Assembly (NCBI GenBank): GCA_031430595.1
Contig: JANPBU010000045.1
Location: 1-64,000 of the forward strand
Direction of reading: 5' to 3'
Origin: JANNBN01 sp031430595
GTDB lineage: Bacteria > Actinomycetota > Acidimicrobiia > Acidimicrobiales > JANYDT01
DNA: 64,000 bases
Position numbers and translations under genes: made by a program. The notes below the pieces were generated by a model. The model saw nothing but the letters and a program-made list of their open reading frames with translations, was not told where the DNA came from and did not search any database. Positions 25,309-33,786 of this stretch are shown piece after piece. Each line of letters opens with the position of its first letter. Within the stretch, counting starts at the first letter, position 1.

Positions 25309-26616
25309 TCAATTATTGGTCAAATGAGTTTGTAGGTTGCCCGCAATCTCGTCGGCCCATTTAGCCGAGACGCCGGCCTTTGCTGCAAAGTCAGGCCATC
25401 GTTGCACAGCGTGACGAACCTCCTCGTAAATTGTTTCCACACGACCACGTTTGATCGATGCTGTCCGTGCACAAACTCGAAGATCATCAAGGGTGAAGTT
25501 GGCGCGTTTACCGTTGATCGTCATTTGATGGCGTGACGTCCAGTCGCCAGCAGGATTGAAGCTGTAGGTGACATCGAATGCAGGAGACAACGCCCACTTT
25601 CCCTGCTTGTTCATAAGAAAGGCAATGTTTTTCACGTGATCGTCTTGGTTTCTCGCGAGAATATTGAACACCATTCGCCTGAACTGTTCTTCGGTTGCTT
25701 TGATACCAATACCAAGCGTACGTATGGTCGCAAAGGCCTGCTCATATGAGTAGGCACCAGCCAGATTGAAATCAAAATGGTTTAGAGCAGCAAGCGACTG
25801 CATGTGTACTTTGGCACCTTGAAAATCGCGATCAAATCGTTTCGTCAGAAAGTGCCGCCGCGGACCCTCATCAAGCAACCGGCATTCGCTCATGCGGATA
25901 CCTGCTGCGGTAGCCATTGCAAAGTACGCATACTCAATCGTGCCGAATCCGAGCGGGTCGTCTAGTTCGCGATCGCGATTCGACGCGACGCCGTCGAATT
26001 TGATTAACCAGTGCGAAAATCCGTCATCCACAACGGTCTGACCCGAGCGAATTTCCTGCGTGGACTCGTTCCAAGCGATTACGGCCTTGGCGCGGGCGCC
26101 GCCGGCGGAGGTGCCAACTCGCAAAATATCGCCGAGGGCATCACAACGATCGTTTTCAGCAAAGCCGAGTGAGAGGCCAGATCGGTTCGACAAAATTTGG
26201 GATGCGAGCTTAACGAGTTCGCCTACATGAATCACTTCGGATTTCAGGTCTTGTTGTCTGCTGGCTGGCTCGAATTCCAGTGCACCCATCCCTCTATTGC
26301 CGGTGTAGCAAAGTCGCTCAACTGCATCAAAACTCGCTGGGGATCGGCCTTGAGAAGCTAGCCACGCTTCGATCAGTGCGTTACCAAATTTGTCGGGAAG
26401 CGAGTCAGCAATTAGTCCCGGAAGCCCATGAAAGGAGGCTGTTGAGAGTTGTGGGAACCGGTAGACGGAGGTGGTCAATGGCATGACGATCGGCGAAACT
26501 TGGACTTGGCTGCGGGCAAAGTCGGCGTCATATTGAAACGAGCCAACGAGTTCGTTGGGTTGAACCGACACCGCCCCGATCGTTCGACCCCAAAGTCGAA
26601 CCTCAGCGAGGGTCAT
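25309..26616 (-). CDS. hipA: HipA-type serine/threonine kinase toxin
   Basis: About 435 residues. The N-terminal domain has GLPGLIADSLPDKFGN near residue 70. The kinase core shows HWLIKFDG (ATP-binding Lys), RHFLTKRFDRD, the catalytic loop ILARNQDDHVKN and the metal-binding segment LSPAFDVTYS. HipA kinases phosphorylate tRNA ligases or other targets and are held in check by HipB. The ATG overlaps the upstream antitoxin stop (ATGA), so I use 26616 rather than the longer form from 26637. All expected kinase residues appear intact, so the toxin is probably functional. Confidence 0.9.
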   Translation of the reverse strand: MTLAEVRLWGRTIGAVSVQPNELVGSFQYDADFARSQVQVSPIVMPLTTSVYRFPQLSTASFHGLPGLIADSLPDKFGNALIEAWLASQGRSPASFDAVERLCYTGNRGMGALEFEPASRQQDLKSEVIHVGELVKLASQILSNRSGLSLGFAENDRCDALGDILRVGTSAGGARAKAVIAWNESTQEIRSGQTVVDDGFSHWLIKFDGVASNRDRELDDPLGFGTIEYAYFAMATAAGIRMSECRLLDEGPRRHFLTKRFDRDFQGAKVHMQSLAALNHFDFNLAGAYSYEQAFATIRTLGIGIKATEEQFRRMVFNILARNQDDHVKNIAFLMNKQGKWALSPAFDVTYSFNPAGDWTSRHQMTINGKRANFTLDDLRVCARTASIKRGRVETIYEEVRHAVQRWPDFAAKAGVSAKWADEIAGNLQTHLTNN

Positions 26617-26981
26617 GATTCGTCTCCCCAAGCCCATGATGATGGTTGGTGATTGCGAATCGTTGATCGGGTGCGCGCCCTTTCTCGTTTCTTGGTCGAC
26701 GGGCGTCGAGTGGCGCGAAGTTCATCCATTGGCCCCGCCACTGGTTCGGGGAACAGCAGCTCAAAACGCTCAAGTAATCCGAGAGTTCGACACACCCGAA
26801 GTAGGCCGGAAAGCTGTGTTGCGACGGCTCCGTTTTCTAACCGAGCCAATGTGCTGACCGAGATGCCTGCCTCAGCCGCCAGGCTCGCCTGCGTAAAGTT
26901 TTGAGACAATCGAACTTCGGTGAGGCGGGCACCGAGTTCTGCGAGAACTACGTCATCAGAGAGCGAACCTGTGAGTTTCAT
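26613..26981 (-). CDS. hipB: HipB-like XRE family antitoxin
   Basis: About 122 residues. A helix-turn-helix occupies residues about 15-70 (LGARLTEVRLSQNFTQASLAAEAGIS, then VSTLARLENG), followed by a basic C-terminal tail rich in Arg and Lys. It is translationally coupled to the kinase toxin and should bind both the toxin and the operon promoter. It is longer than E. coli HipB because of the tail. Palindromic DNA directly upstream fits autoregulation. Confidence 0.87.
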   Translation of the reverse strand: MKLTGSLSDDVVLAELGARLTEVRLSQNFTQASLAAEAGISVSTLARLENGAVATQLSGLLRVCRTLGLLERFELLFPEPVAGPMDELRATRRPSTKKRERARTRSTIRNHQPSSWAWGDES

Positions 26982-27039
26982 TACCCATCAACTATGACTG
27001 TTAGTGGGTATATTGTCTACTTAAAACGTCATATATGAC
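26982..27039 (-). promoter_or_regulatory. hipBA promoter region with candidate operators
   Basis: TACCCA (26982-26987) and TGGGTA (27005-27010) form an inverted repeat with a 17-bp spacer directly before the hipB start. Further out, GTCATATATGAC (27028-27039) is a perfect 12-bp palindrome, and TATGACTG occurs twice. These are likely HipB sites, but the assignment rests on position and symmetry only. Confidence 0.5.
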
Positions 27040-27189
27040 TGGTGAGCCCTCGACTCTGAGTTTTTGTGAGTGGCGGTCTGGCTCTCGGTCAGTTGGGCTG
27101 AGAAACTTTTCTTACTTTCGGGTAGGGTGTGTGTAGTTCGTCACATCTGCGACGGTCACGAACGATGAGCTAAGTCGCTGGGAGATCAC

Positions 27190-28389
27190 ATGGCATCGGT
27201 TGAACTTGAAGGCCTCTTCAAGAAGTATGACAACGGGTTCGAAGCAGTAATCGACTTGAACCTGAGTGTTAAAGATGGCGAATTTTTGGTGTTGGTTGGT
27301 CCGTCTGGTTGCGGCAAAACAACTGCCCTTCGAATGATCGCCGGCCTCGAAGACATCACCGCTGGTGAACTTCGTATTGGTGATCGTCGGGTGAACGAAA
27401 CCCCACCGAAAGACCGTGACATTGCCATGGTGTTCCAGTCGTATGCCCTGTACCCGCATATGACGGTTGCTGAAAACATTGGGTTCGGCCTGAAGCTTCG
27501 TAAAGAACCTAAGGAAGAAATCGCTAAAAAGGTCAACGACGCGGCAAAAATGCTGGGTCTAGACGAGTTGCTTGATCGTCGCCCGAAGCAGCTTTCCGGC
27601 GGTCAACGTCAGCGCGTTGCGATGGGCCGGGCCATTGTTCGTAATCCTCAGGTGTTCTTGATGGATGAACCGCTCTCAAACCTTGACGCCAAAATGCGGG
27701 TTCAGACTAGAGCGGAAATTGCGCGAATTCAGCAGCGCCTTGGTGTCACCACGATTTACGTGACCCACGACCAGGTTGAGGCCATGACGATGGGCCACCG
27801 TGTTGCCGTGATGAAGAAGGGCGTCTTGCAACAAGTTGATACCCCTCAGTTCATCTATGACAACCCGGCGAACCTCTTCGTTGCTGGCTTTATTGGTTCG
27901 CCCCCAATGAACCTCTGCGAAGGCAAACTCTTCTCAAGCGAAACCGATGACCTGTGGGTCGAAATTGGTACTAACCGCCTCAAGATTGACGGCGCAACCG
28001 TCAAGGCCCGCAAACTCGCTGCGACCCGTGAGGGTCTTACCGTCGTGATCGGCGTTCGACCGGAAGACATGGAAGACGGTGCGCTGATGGTTAACGGAAT
28101 GGACCCAGACCGTACGCTGAAGGCTCGTGTTGACATCACCGAAGCCCTGGGTTCTGAAGTGATTGTGCATTTCGGTATCGACGCCAAGCAGGTCTTCTCT
28201 GACGGTGCAAAGCAAGACGACGAAGAAAACTTGAAGGCCATTGGTTCTGACAATGCAGCAACGTTTGTTGCCAGCTTCAATGCCCGAACCAGGGTTCGTC
28301 CCGGCGACACCATTTCAATTGGCGTCGATACCGGCCATCTGCACTTCTTCGATCCGTCAACCGGTGCCCGCCTCGGCGAAGCCCGCTAA
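27190..28389 (+). CDS. Carbohydrate ABC transporter ATPase (UgpC/MsiK/MalK type)
   Basis: About 399 residues. Walker A is GPSGCGKTT, the Q loop FQSYALYPHM, the signature LSGGQRQRVAMGRA, Walker B VFLMDEPLSNLD and the switch His VTHDQVEAM. The C-terminal TOBE/OB domain (residues about 240-399) has GVRPEDM, typical of UgpC and MalK. It carries an unusual acidic insert around KQDDEENLKAIG near residue 345. No permease or binding protein genes are nearby, so it may be a shared ATPase serving several sugar importers, as MsiK does in streptomycetes. The ribosome binding site GGGAG lies before the ATG. Confidence 0.92.
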   Translation: MASVELEGLFKKYDNGFEAVIDLNLSVKDGEFLVLVGPSGCGKTTALRMIAGLEDITAGELRIGDRRVNETPPKDRDIAMVFQSYALYPHMTVAENIGFGLKLRKEPKEEIAKKVNDAAKMLGLDELLDRRPKQLSGGQRQRVAMGRAIVRNPQVFLMDEPLSNLDAKMRVQTRAEIARIQQRLGVTTIYVTHDQVEAMTMGHRVAVMKKGVLQQVDTPQFIYDNPANLFVAGFIGSPPMNLCEGKLFSSETDDLWVEIGTNRLKIDGATVKARKLAATREGLTVVIGVRPEDMEDGALMVNGMDPDRTLKARVDITEALGSEVIVHFGIDAKQVFSDGAKQDDEENLKAIGSDNAATFVASFNARTRVRPGDTISIGVDTGHLHFFDPSTGARLGEAR

Positions 28390-28408
28390 CCAGTAAGTAG
28401 TTGAGCCG

Positions 28409-28456
28409 GTACTGCGCGGCGCAACCCTCGACCTTGAGGGAAACTCTGCGCAGTAC
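28409..28456. terminator. Nested hairpin between convergent genes
   Basis: GTACTGCGC (28409-28417) and GCGCAGTAC (28448-28456) are perfectly complementary. Inside them CCCTC (28425-28429) and GAGGG (28436-28440) pair again. It lies between the UgpC-like ATPase gene and the convergent hydroxylase operon and probably ends transcription from both sides. There is no T-tract. Confidence 0.6.
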
Positions 28457-28471
28457 ATGGTTGTGACGCAG

Positions 28472-30775
28472 CTAGCCCCGGCGGGCTAACGCAATGTCTT
28501 GAGGGCGGATGGGTACCCTCGGAAGGTCAAGACCCGTTGCTGCTCGCACCGCAGACGCAACGGCTGGGGTTGAGCTAATAGTCGGTGGTTCGCCGACACC
28601 TTTGGCCCCGAACGGGGCACCCGTTTCTGGTTCGGTGTACAAACCGGCGATGGTCACGTTCGGCATGTCGAGTGCGGTCGGTATCAGATAGTCGGTGAAG
28701 CTCGGGTTTCGTACTTTTCCCTTTGCCAGCACGATTTCTTCCATCACTGCGAGGCCAACGCCCTGTGCGGTTCCGCCTTCGATCTGTCCGATGACCTGTA
28801 ACGGATTCAAGATGGTTCCGGTGTCTTGCGTCGTGGCAATATCGACGACCTTGATGAGCCCAAGATCGATATCAACATCCACAACGGCACGATGGGCCGA
28901 GAAGGCCCAACTCACGTGAGCGTCACCCTGCCCGTTTTCGTCGAGACGAAACGTTGGACGGTGCCGGTACTCAAGAAGTTCATGGACTGTTTGACCGGCT
29001 GTGAATTCTGCGAGTAACTCCTCGTGGTCACCGTTAAGTGTACGTATGAGTCCGTTGCGAAGCTCGATACCGTCGGTTGTAACACCCCACTTTTGCGAAG
29101 CGGTGGCAAGCAGGCGGTCACGTACTGCTTCACATGCGGCGTTAACTGCTCCGCCCGACATCCACGTTTGTCGAGAAGCCGATGTTGACCCCGCCGAACC
29201 AATAAAGGTATCTGCCGGTTCAAGCGTGATGTCGTCAACCCCAAGAACGGTGCGGGCAATTTGCTGCGCGATGGTTACAAAACCTTGGCCCACTTCAGCG
29301 CAAGCAGACTTGACGGAAACCTGCCCGTTGGTGATGGTGCACGATGCGGTTGAGTAGTCATCGAAACCCTCAGAGAACATCAGGTTTTTCCAACCGAGTG
29401 CATACCCAACGCCCCGTTTGACGTGGTGTTGATCAGCAGTTCGTCCGGCCCCGCCCGGGCGCGACATGATTTCGTCAGAAGCTCTGGTGTCGGCGGGAAG
29501 CGGTGCCGCAGCCAACATGTCGAGAATCTCTTTTGTTGGTGCCGTGCCGTCGAGAACCTGACCGGTAATACACGTGTCACCGGTTCGGATGACGTTCAGT
29601 TGCCGTATCGCAAGTGGGTCGAGCCCGCAAGCTGCGGCGAGTTTGTCCATTTGGCTTTCGTGGCCGTAACAGGTTTGTACAGCCCCAAACCCTCGCATGG
29701 CACCGCATGAAGGATTGTTGGTTCGAACCGCCCAACCATCAATATGCGCGCTTGGTACATTGTATGGGCCGGTCGCAAAGCAGGCTGCGTTCGCAATGAC
29801 GGCGCCAGACGACGACATGTACGCCCCACCGTCGAACATGAGCCGCGCCTCGACCCGAACCAATTTTCCTTCCTTGGTGGCGTGGTGGCGGTAAAACATT
29901 TTTGCCGGATGACGATGAACGTGACCGAGAAAGCTTTCAAGCCGTGAGTACACGATTTTTACCGGTCGGCCTGTTCTGAGGGCCAACATGCACAAATGTA
30001 TATGCATACTTACGTCTTCGCGGGCCCCGAAGGCCCCACCAACGCCGGCGAGATGCAACCGAACGTTGTCTTCCGGCATGTTCAAGGCTGCGGCAACCTG
30101 CCACAAATCGGAATGGAGCCATTGCGTGGAGATGTGGAGGTCGATGGAGTCCCCACCCTCGCCCGGAATTGCGAGACCAGATTCAGGCCCGAGAAAGGCC
30201 TGGTCTTGCATACCGACTTCGTAGGTGCCTTCGACGATGACTTCGCCAACAACATCTTGATCGCCGTGTCGGATGACGAGGTGGCGGAACACGTTTCCAT
30301 CGGGGTGTATCGGGTCGGCGGTGAGCGCCAATTCCGCATCTATTAGCGGCTCGGTGACTTCGTACTCGACCACGATTGCCTCTGCGGCGCGTCGTGCGGT
30401 TTCTGGATGATCAGCCGCAATGGCGGCAATTGGTTCGCCGTAGAAACGCACAACGTCATGAGCGAAGACCGGTTGATCTTGATGTTCGAGGCCATACTGG
30501 CGTGCACCAAGAACATCATCTTGTAGCACGATTGATCGAACCCCTACGATTTTCCACGCCGCGCTGAGGTCGATGGAAACTATGCGTGCTGATGCATGGG
30601 GCGAGCGCAAAATGTGGGCCCACAACATTCCTTCAGCCCAAAGGTCTGATGAAAATTCAAACTCACCCTTTACCTTGGCGATACCGTCAGGTCGAGGCGC
30701 GGAAACCCCAATGCGTGCACCGGTTGACTGGGCAATACCGGTGCCGGTGGTACCTGTCGCAGTCGACGTGTTCAT
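28472..30775 (-). CDS. Xanthine dehydrogenase family, molybdopterin-binding subunit
   Basis: About 767 residues. Motifs of the xanthine oxidase family are present: GVGGAFGARED near residue 247, RTNNPSCGAMRGFGAVQ (active-site loop, XDH-like rather than the AYRCSFR loop of CO dehydrogenase), and the catalytic Glu in GAKGVGEPPTISS near the C-terminus. It would hydroxylate a purine or other N-heterocycle at the molybdenum cofactor. It is the last gene of a three-gene operon in the order FAD, FeS, Mo subunit. ATG 30775 overlaps the previous stop. The substrate is not determined. Confidence 0.9.
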   Translation of the reverse strand: MNTSTATGTTGTGIAQSTGARIGVSAPRPDGIAKVKGEFEFSSDLWAEGMLWAHILRSPHASARIVSIDLSAAWKIVGVRSIVLQDDVLGARQYGLEHQDQPVFAHDVVRFYGEPIAAIAADHPETARRAAEAIVVEYEVTEPLIDAELALTADPIHPDGNVFRHLVIRHGDQDVVGEVIVEGTYEVGMQDQAFLGPESGLAIPGEGGDSIDLHISTQWLHSDLWQVAAALNMPEDNVRLHLAGVGGAFGAREDVSMHIHLCMLALRTGRPVKIVYSRLESFLGHVHRHPAKMFYRHHATKEGKLVRVEARLMFDGGAYMSSSGAVIANAACFATGPYNVPSAHIDGWAVRTNNPSCGAMRGFGAVQTCYGHESQMDKLAAACGLDPLAIRQLNVIRTGDTCITGQVLDGTAPTKEILDMLAAAPLPADTRASDEIMSRPGGAGRTADQHHVKRGVGYALGWKNLMFSEGFDDYSTASCTITNGQVSVKSACAEVGQGFVTIAQQIARTVLGVDDITLEPADTFIGSAGSTSASRQTWMSGGAVNAACEAVRDRLLATASQKWGVTTDGIELRNGLIRTLNGDHEELLAEFTAGQTVHELLEYRHRPTFRLDENGQGDAHVSWAFSAHRAVVDVDIDLGLIKVVDIATTQDTGTILNPLQVIGQIEGGTAQGVGLAVMEEIVLAKGKVRNPSFTDYLIPTALDMPNVTIAGLYTEPETGAPFGAKGVGEPPTISSTPAVASAVRAATGLDLPRVPIRPQDIALARRG

Positions 30776-31293
30776 CACGTTGCCCCGTTCTTGTAGCCAC
30801 TGCGGATACTGACGGCAGTATGGACCGCTTCAAGCACCCGTCCGTATCCGGTACAGCGACACAGATTTCCGCTGATGGCTTCGCGAATTTCAACCTCAGT
30901 CGGATTGGGGTTGCTATCGAGTAAATCATGGACACTTACGATAAGGCCAGGGGTACAGAAACCGCATTGAACTGCGCCTTCGGCAACAAAGGCGGCTTGT
31001 ACATCGCTCATGCCTGTAGATGGGTCAGCGATGAGGCCTTCTACCGTGGTTATTTCTGTGTCAACCGCACTGGCCGCCATGACAAGACACGAGCACACCA
31101 AGGCGCTGTCGATAAGTACTGAACACGACCCGCATTCGCCTTGCGAGCACGCATTCTTGGCGCCCGGCAGACCGAGACGTTCGCGCAGCACGTACATCAG
31201 GCTCTCGCCGAGCCAACCGGCATCAACCGTGTGGTCGGTACCGTTGATGGAAAGTGTGTAGGCAACAAGTTCAGAATGAAGTTCGGTATTCAT
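30775..31293 (-). CDS. Xanthine dehydrogenase family, 2Fe-2S subunit
   Basis: About 172 residues with both iron-sulfur sites. The plant-type cluster uses NACSQGECGSCSVLI and a later Cys in ALVCSC; the second cluster uses QCGFCTPG and NLCRCTGY. It passes electrons from the molybdenum site to the FAD subunit encoded just upstream. Its start follows the FAD subunit stop by 1 nt and its stop overlaps the Mo subunit start, so the three are one translational unit. Confidence 0.95.
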   Translation of the reverse strand: MNTELHSELVAYTLSINGTDHTVDAGWLGESLMYVLRERLGLPGAKNACSQGECGSCSVLIDSALVCSCLVMAASAVDTEITTVEGLIADPSTGMSDVQAAFVAEGAVQCGFCTPGLIVSVHDLLDSNPNPTEVEIREAISGNLCRCTGYGRVLEAVHTAVSIRSGYKNGAT

Positions 31294-31294
31294 G

Positions 31295-32143
31295 TCAGAT
31301 CAGTCTCATAAGTGCTCGTTGGGCCATAACGCCAACGGCGTGTCGGCGGTAGTCGGCAGTTGAACGGTGGTCATCAATTGGTTTCGATGCGTCGGCAACC
31401 ATGGCCCCGAAGGTCTCATAGGTTCGAGGGTCGGGAACGGTTTGGGTATCCCAATCGATATGTTCGCTTACCCATGCTTCGGCTGCTTCGGCACGAAGGG
31501 GTATTGGCCCTACCGAGCCAAGCCCCACCCGAACGTTTCGTCCGCCGAGGTCAACGACGAGCGCAACACCAGCAACACTGATTACCATGGCGTTTCGGGT
31601 ACCTACCTTGAGGTAGTCCTGTCGGCTGTCGAGTAGCGGAAGCCTGACGGCGGTGATGATTTCATTAGCGTGACGGGTCGTGCGTTTTACGCCAACAAAA
31701 AACTCACGCCATGGCACGACACGTACCTCGCCGTTGATGTTCACAAGTTCAATCGAAGCATCTAGGGCTGCGAGCACCGGGAGAGTGTCGCCGGCGGGTG
31801 ATCCGGTACCGACATTTCCACCGAGGGTTCCGGCATTTCGAATCTGTGGCGAACCAACGGTACGGGCCGCAGCCGCAAGCGCAGGGTGGACATCACTAAT
31901 CGGGGGCCGTGCGAAGTTGGCATAGGTGGTGGCCGCCCCAATCCGCATCGTCTGTAGGGCAGCATCGACGGTGACACCTCGTAACTCCGCCACCCGACCC
32001 AGCGAGATGACCGCTGACGGCCTCCGGTGGCCCGCATTGACTTCCACCATCAAATCGGTTCCACCTGCTAACAAATGGGATTCTGGCTCGGCCCGCAAGG
32101 CGGAAAGTGCGGCCTCAAGGGTACGCGGGGTTGCGACGGTCAT
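31295..32143 (-). CDS. Xanthine dehydrogenase family, FAD-binding subunit
   Basis: About 282 residues. FAD-binding signatures of the CoxM/XdhB type are clear: LLAGGTDLMVEVNAG near residue 25 and RNAGTLGGNVGTGSPAGD near residue 102. It is the first gene of the operon. The protein hands electrons from the FeS subunit to an acceptor such as NAD or a quinone pool protein. The ATG at 32143 is the only reasonable start; 54 bp separate it from the YczE-like gene upstream. Confidence 0.93.
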   Translation of the reverse strand: MTVATPRTLEAALSALRAEPESHLLAGGTDLMVEVNAGHRRPSAVISLGRVAELRGVTVDAALQTMRIGAATTYANFARPPISDVHPALAAAARTVGSPQIRNAGTLGGNVGTGSPAGDTLPVLAALDASIELVNINGEVRVVPWREFFVGVKRTTRHANEIITAVRLPLLDSRQDYLKVGTRNAMVISVAGVALVVDLGGRNVRVGLGSVGPIPLRAEAAEAWVSEHIDWDTQTVPDPRTYETFGAMVADASKPIDDHRSTADYRRHAVGVMAQRALMRLI

Positions 32144-32197
32144 GACCCTACGTTACTGGTGCTCTTTACAAACTGTGAAGCAAGAACAATATGAGCC

Positions 32198-32896
32198 CTA
32201 TTTCGACGGCAGTGTGATCGGTGACGTGATTGGTGGCAGGGTGAACCGTTTCAGCGTGATTTGCACCAGCGGGCCGATTCCAACCAAAAAGAGGATGGTG
32301 CCGAAACCGATTTTTCCGCCCAACAGCCATCCAATAGCAAGTGTAAATATTTCGACCAGGGTCCGAGCTACTCGTACCGACAACCCCAGTCGTTTAAGGC
32401 CCATCATGATTCCGTCGCGCGGACCGGCACCAAGGCCCGAGCCAATGTAGAGCCCCGAGCCAATCGCGATTACGACTAGGCCAATCACGGCGAACAACAC
32501 ACGGGCGACGATGTTGTTTGGGGTATGCAGGTTCGGTTTAACAACATCAAGCACCAACCCAATTTCGAGGGCGTTCAGAACAGTGCCGAGGCCAACTCGT
32601 TCCTTCAGCGGAATCCATAGCGGCAAGATGGCGATGCCAACGATGTTGATGATGACGCCGGGCGGAAGGCCGGTTTTGGCCGCGAGCCCACCGTGCAACA
32701 CATCCCACGGCCCGGTGCCAACGTTCGAGGCGAAAAAGAATGCAATACCAATACCAAAACAGGCCAAGCCGACAATGCACCGAGGTAGCCGACGAATGAG
32801 TTCAGCTTTCGGAATGGGGTCGGTTCGAATCGACCAGATGGCAAGTGAGCCCAACACCAAGATGAGTACTATTCGGGCGATGGTGGCTGAACTCAT
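32198..32896 (-). CDS. YczE/YitT-type integral membrane protein
   Basis: About 232 residues with six or so helices. The motif NVGTGPWDVLHGGLAAKTGLPPG near residue 60 and the second half-repeat IGSGLGAGPRDGIMMGL near residue 155 are characteristic of the YczE family (COG2364). The two similar halves suggest an internal duplication, as in small transporters. The function of the family is not established. It is on the same strand as the hydroxylase operon and could be co-transcribed with it. Confidence 0.8.
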   Translation of the reverse strand: MSSATIARIVLILVLGSLAIWSIRTDPIPKAELIRRLPRCIVGLACFGIGIAFFFASNVGTGPWDVLHGGLAAKTGLPPGVIINIVGIAILPLWIPLKERVGLGTVLNALEIGLVLDVVKPNLHTPNNIVARVLFAVIGLVVIAIGSGLYIGSGLGAGPRDGIMMGLKRLGLSVRVARTLVEIFTLAIGWLLGGKIGFGTILFLVGIGPLVQITLKRFTLPPITSPITLPSK

Positions 32897-32939
32897 GAGC
32901 GAGCCAACCTAGTTGGTGAACTTCGTGACTTCGTAGGGT

Positions 32940-33713
32940 TTACGAACAGGCTTGTCGTGCCCCACCCAGCGCCTTGTGCGCTTTGTAGATTATGAACCAG
33001 CCAAGCAGCGGGCTCCCGACGTACGTTAGCCAAAGGAAGATCTGGGCTAGTAAGAAGCCCGATTTCTTTGGTTGCGGCCCCTTAACCAAAAAATAGGACA
33101 ACACGAGTGGAATCGAATAGATCGCGAACACGATCAAGAAGATGATTCCCATGACAGCCACCGGAAACGCTTCCGCTTTTAATACGGTGGCAAACAGTGC
33201 AGTACCAAACAATGAGAAAAGGGCGTTGAGGCCGATGAGACCGAGTACCCATTTGCGCCCATGGTCAATGGCCTGGACAGCATCTTTTTGTTGGCCCGGT
33301 GATTTGGTCAACGATGACTGGTCAACGATTTTGCCGTGTTGACGAAGACGTCCCTGTTCATCAAACGCTAATCCGTCGGCGCGAGGTGCAACCTTTTGGT
33401 GGTCCATGGCCATTGCTGGCCCTTCAAGCGACGGACCGGCCATTCCGAAGTTGACAAAACTTGCCGTCAGCGTTTCACCGTTCCGTTGGACGTAGAAGTC
33501 GAAGCCGCTGGCACCTGGCTGTCTGCGTACGCGAAGGTGTTCGCCTGACGCCGTGTAACCCTCCATGCCCGATGTTGAGAGGGTGGCGATGTCGGTGACC
33601 CTGGTCAACAGGGTTCCGCCTGCGTCAACGTCGAGCGCACGTTCAGCAATATCCCAGGTCAGGGTGACTACGCGTTGGCCTGAGATTGGATCGGAAAAGG
33701 TTTGACCTGGCAC
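32940..33713 (-). CDS. Hypothetical membrane protein with N-terminal soluble domain
   Basis: About 257 residues. The first 120 or so look like a beta-rich soluble domain (ISGQRVVTLTWDIAERALDV). Three or four helices follow (LGLIGLNALFSLFGTALFATVL, FAIYSIPLVLSYFLV, FLLAQIFLWLTYVGSPLLGWFI). The frame is open far upstream into the acyl-CoA synthetase gene, so the true start must lie after 33787; GTG 33713 and TTG 33740 are candidates and neither has a clear ribosome binding site. I do not recognise the family. Confidence 0.55.
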   Translation of the reverse strand: MPGQTFSDPISGQRVVTLTWDIAERALDVDAGGTLLTRVTDIATLSTSGMEGYTASGEHLRVRRQPGASGFDFYVQRNGETLTASFVNFGMAGPSLEGPAMAMDHQKVAPRADGLAFDEQGRLRQHGKIVDQSSLTKSPGQQKDAVQAIDHGRKWVLGLIGLNALFSLFGTALFATVLKAEAFPVAVMGIIFLIVFAIYSIPLVLSYFLVKGPQPKKSGFLLAQIFLWLTYVGSPLLGWFIIYKAHKALGGARQACS

Positions 33714-33786
33714 ATCGACATATCGGCATGCTCGGGCCAAATCTGAAGCAGCTGTTCGCCCGCCCGACGGGTGGTCTGAGGGTCGG

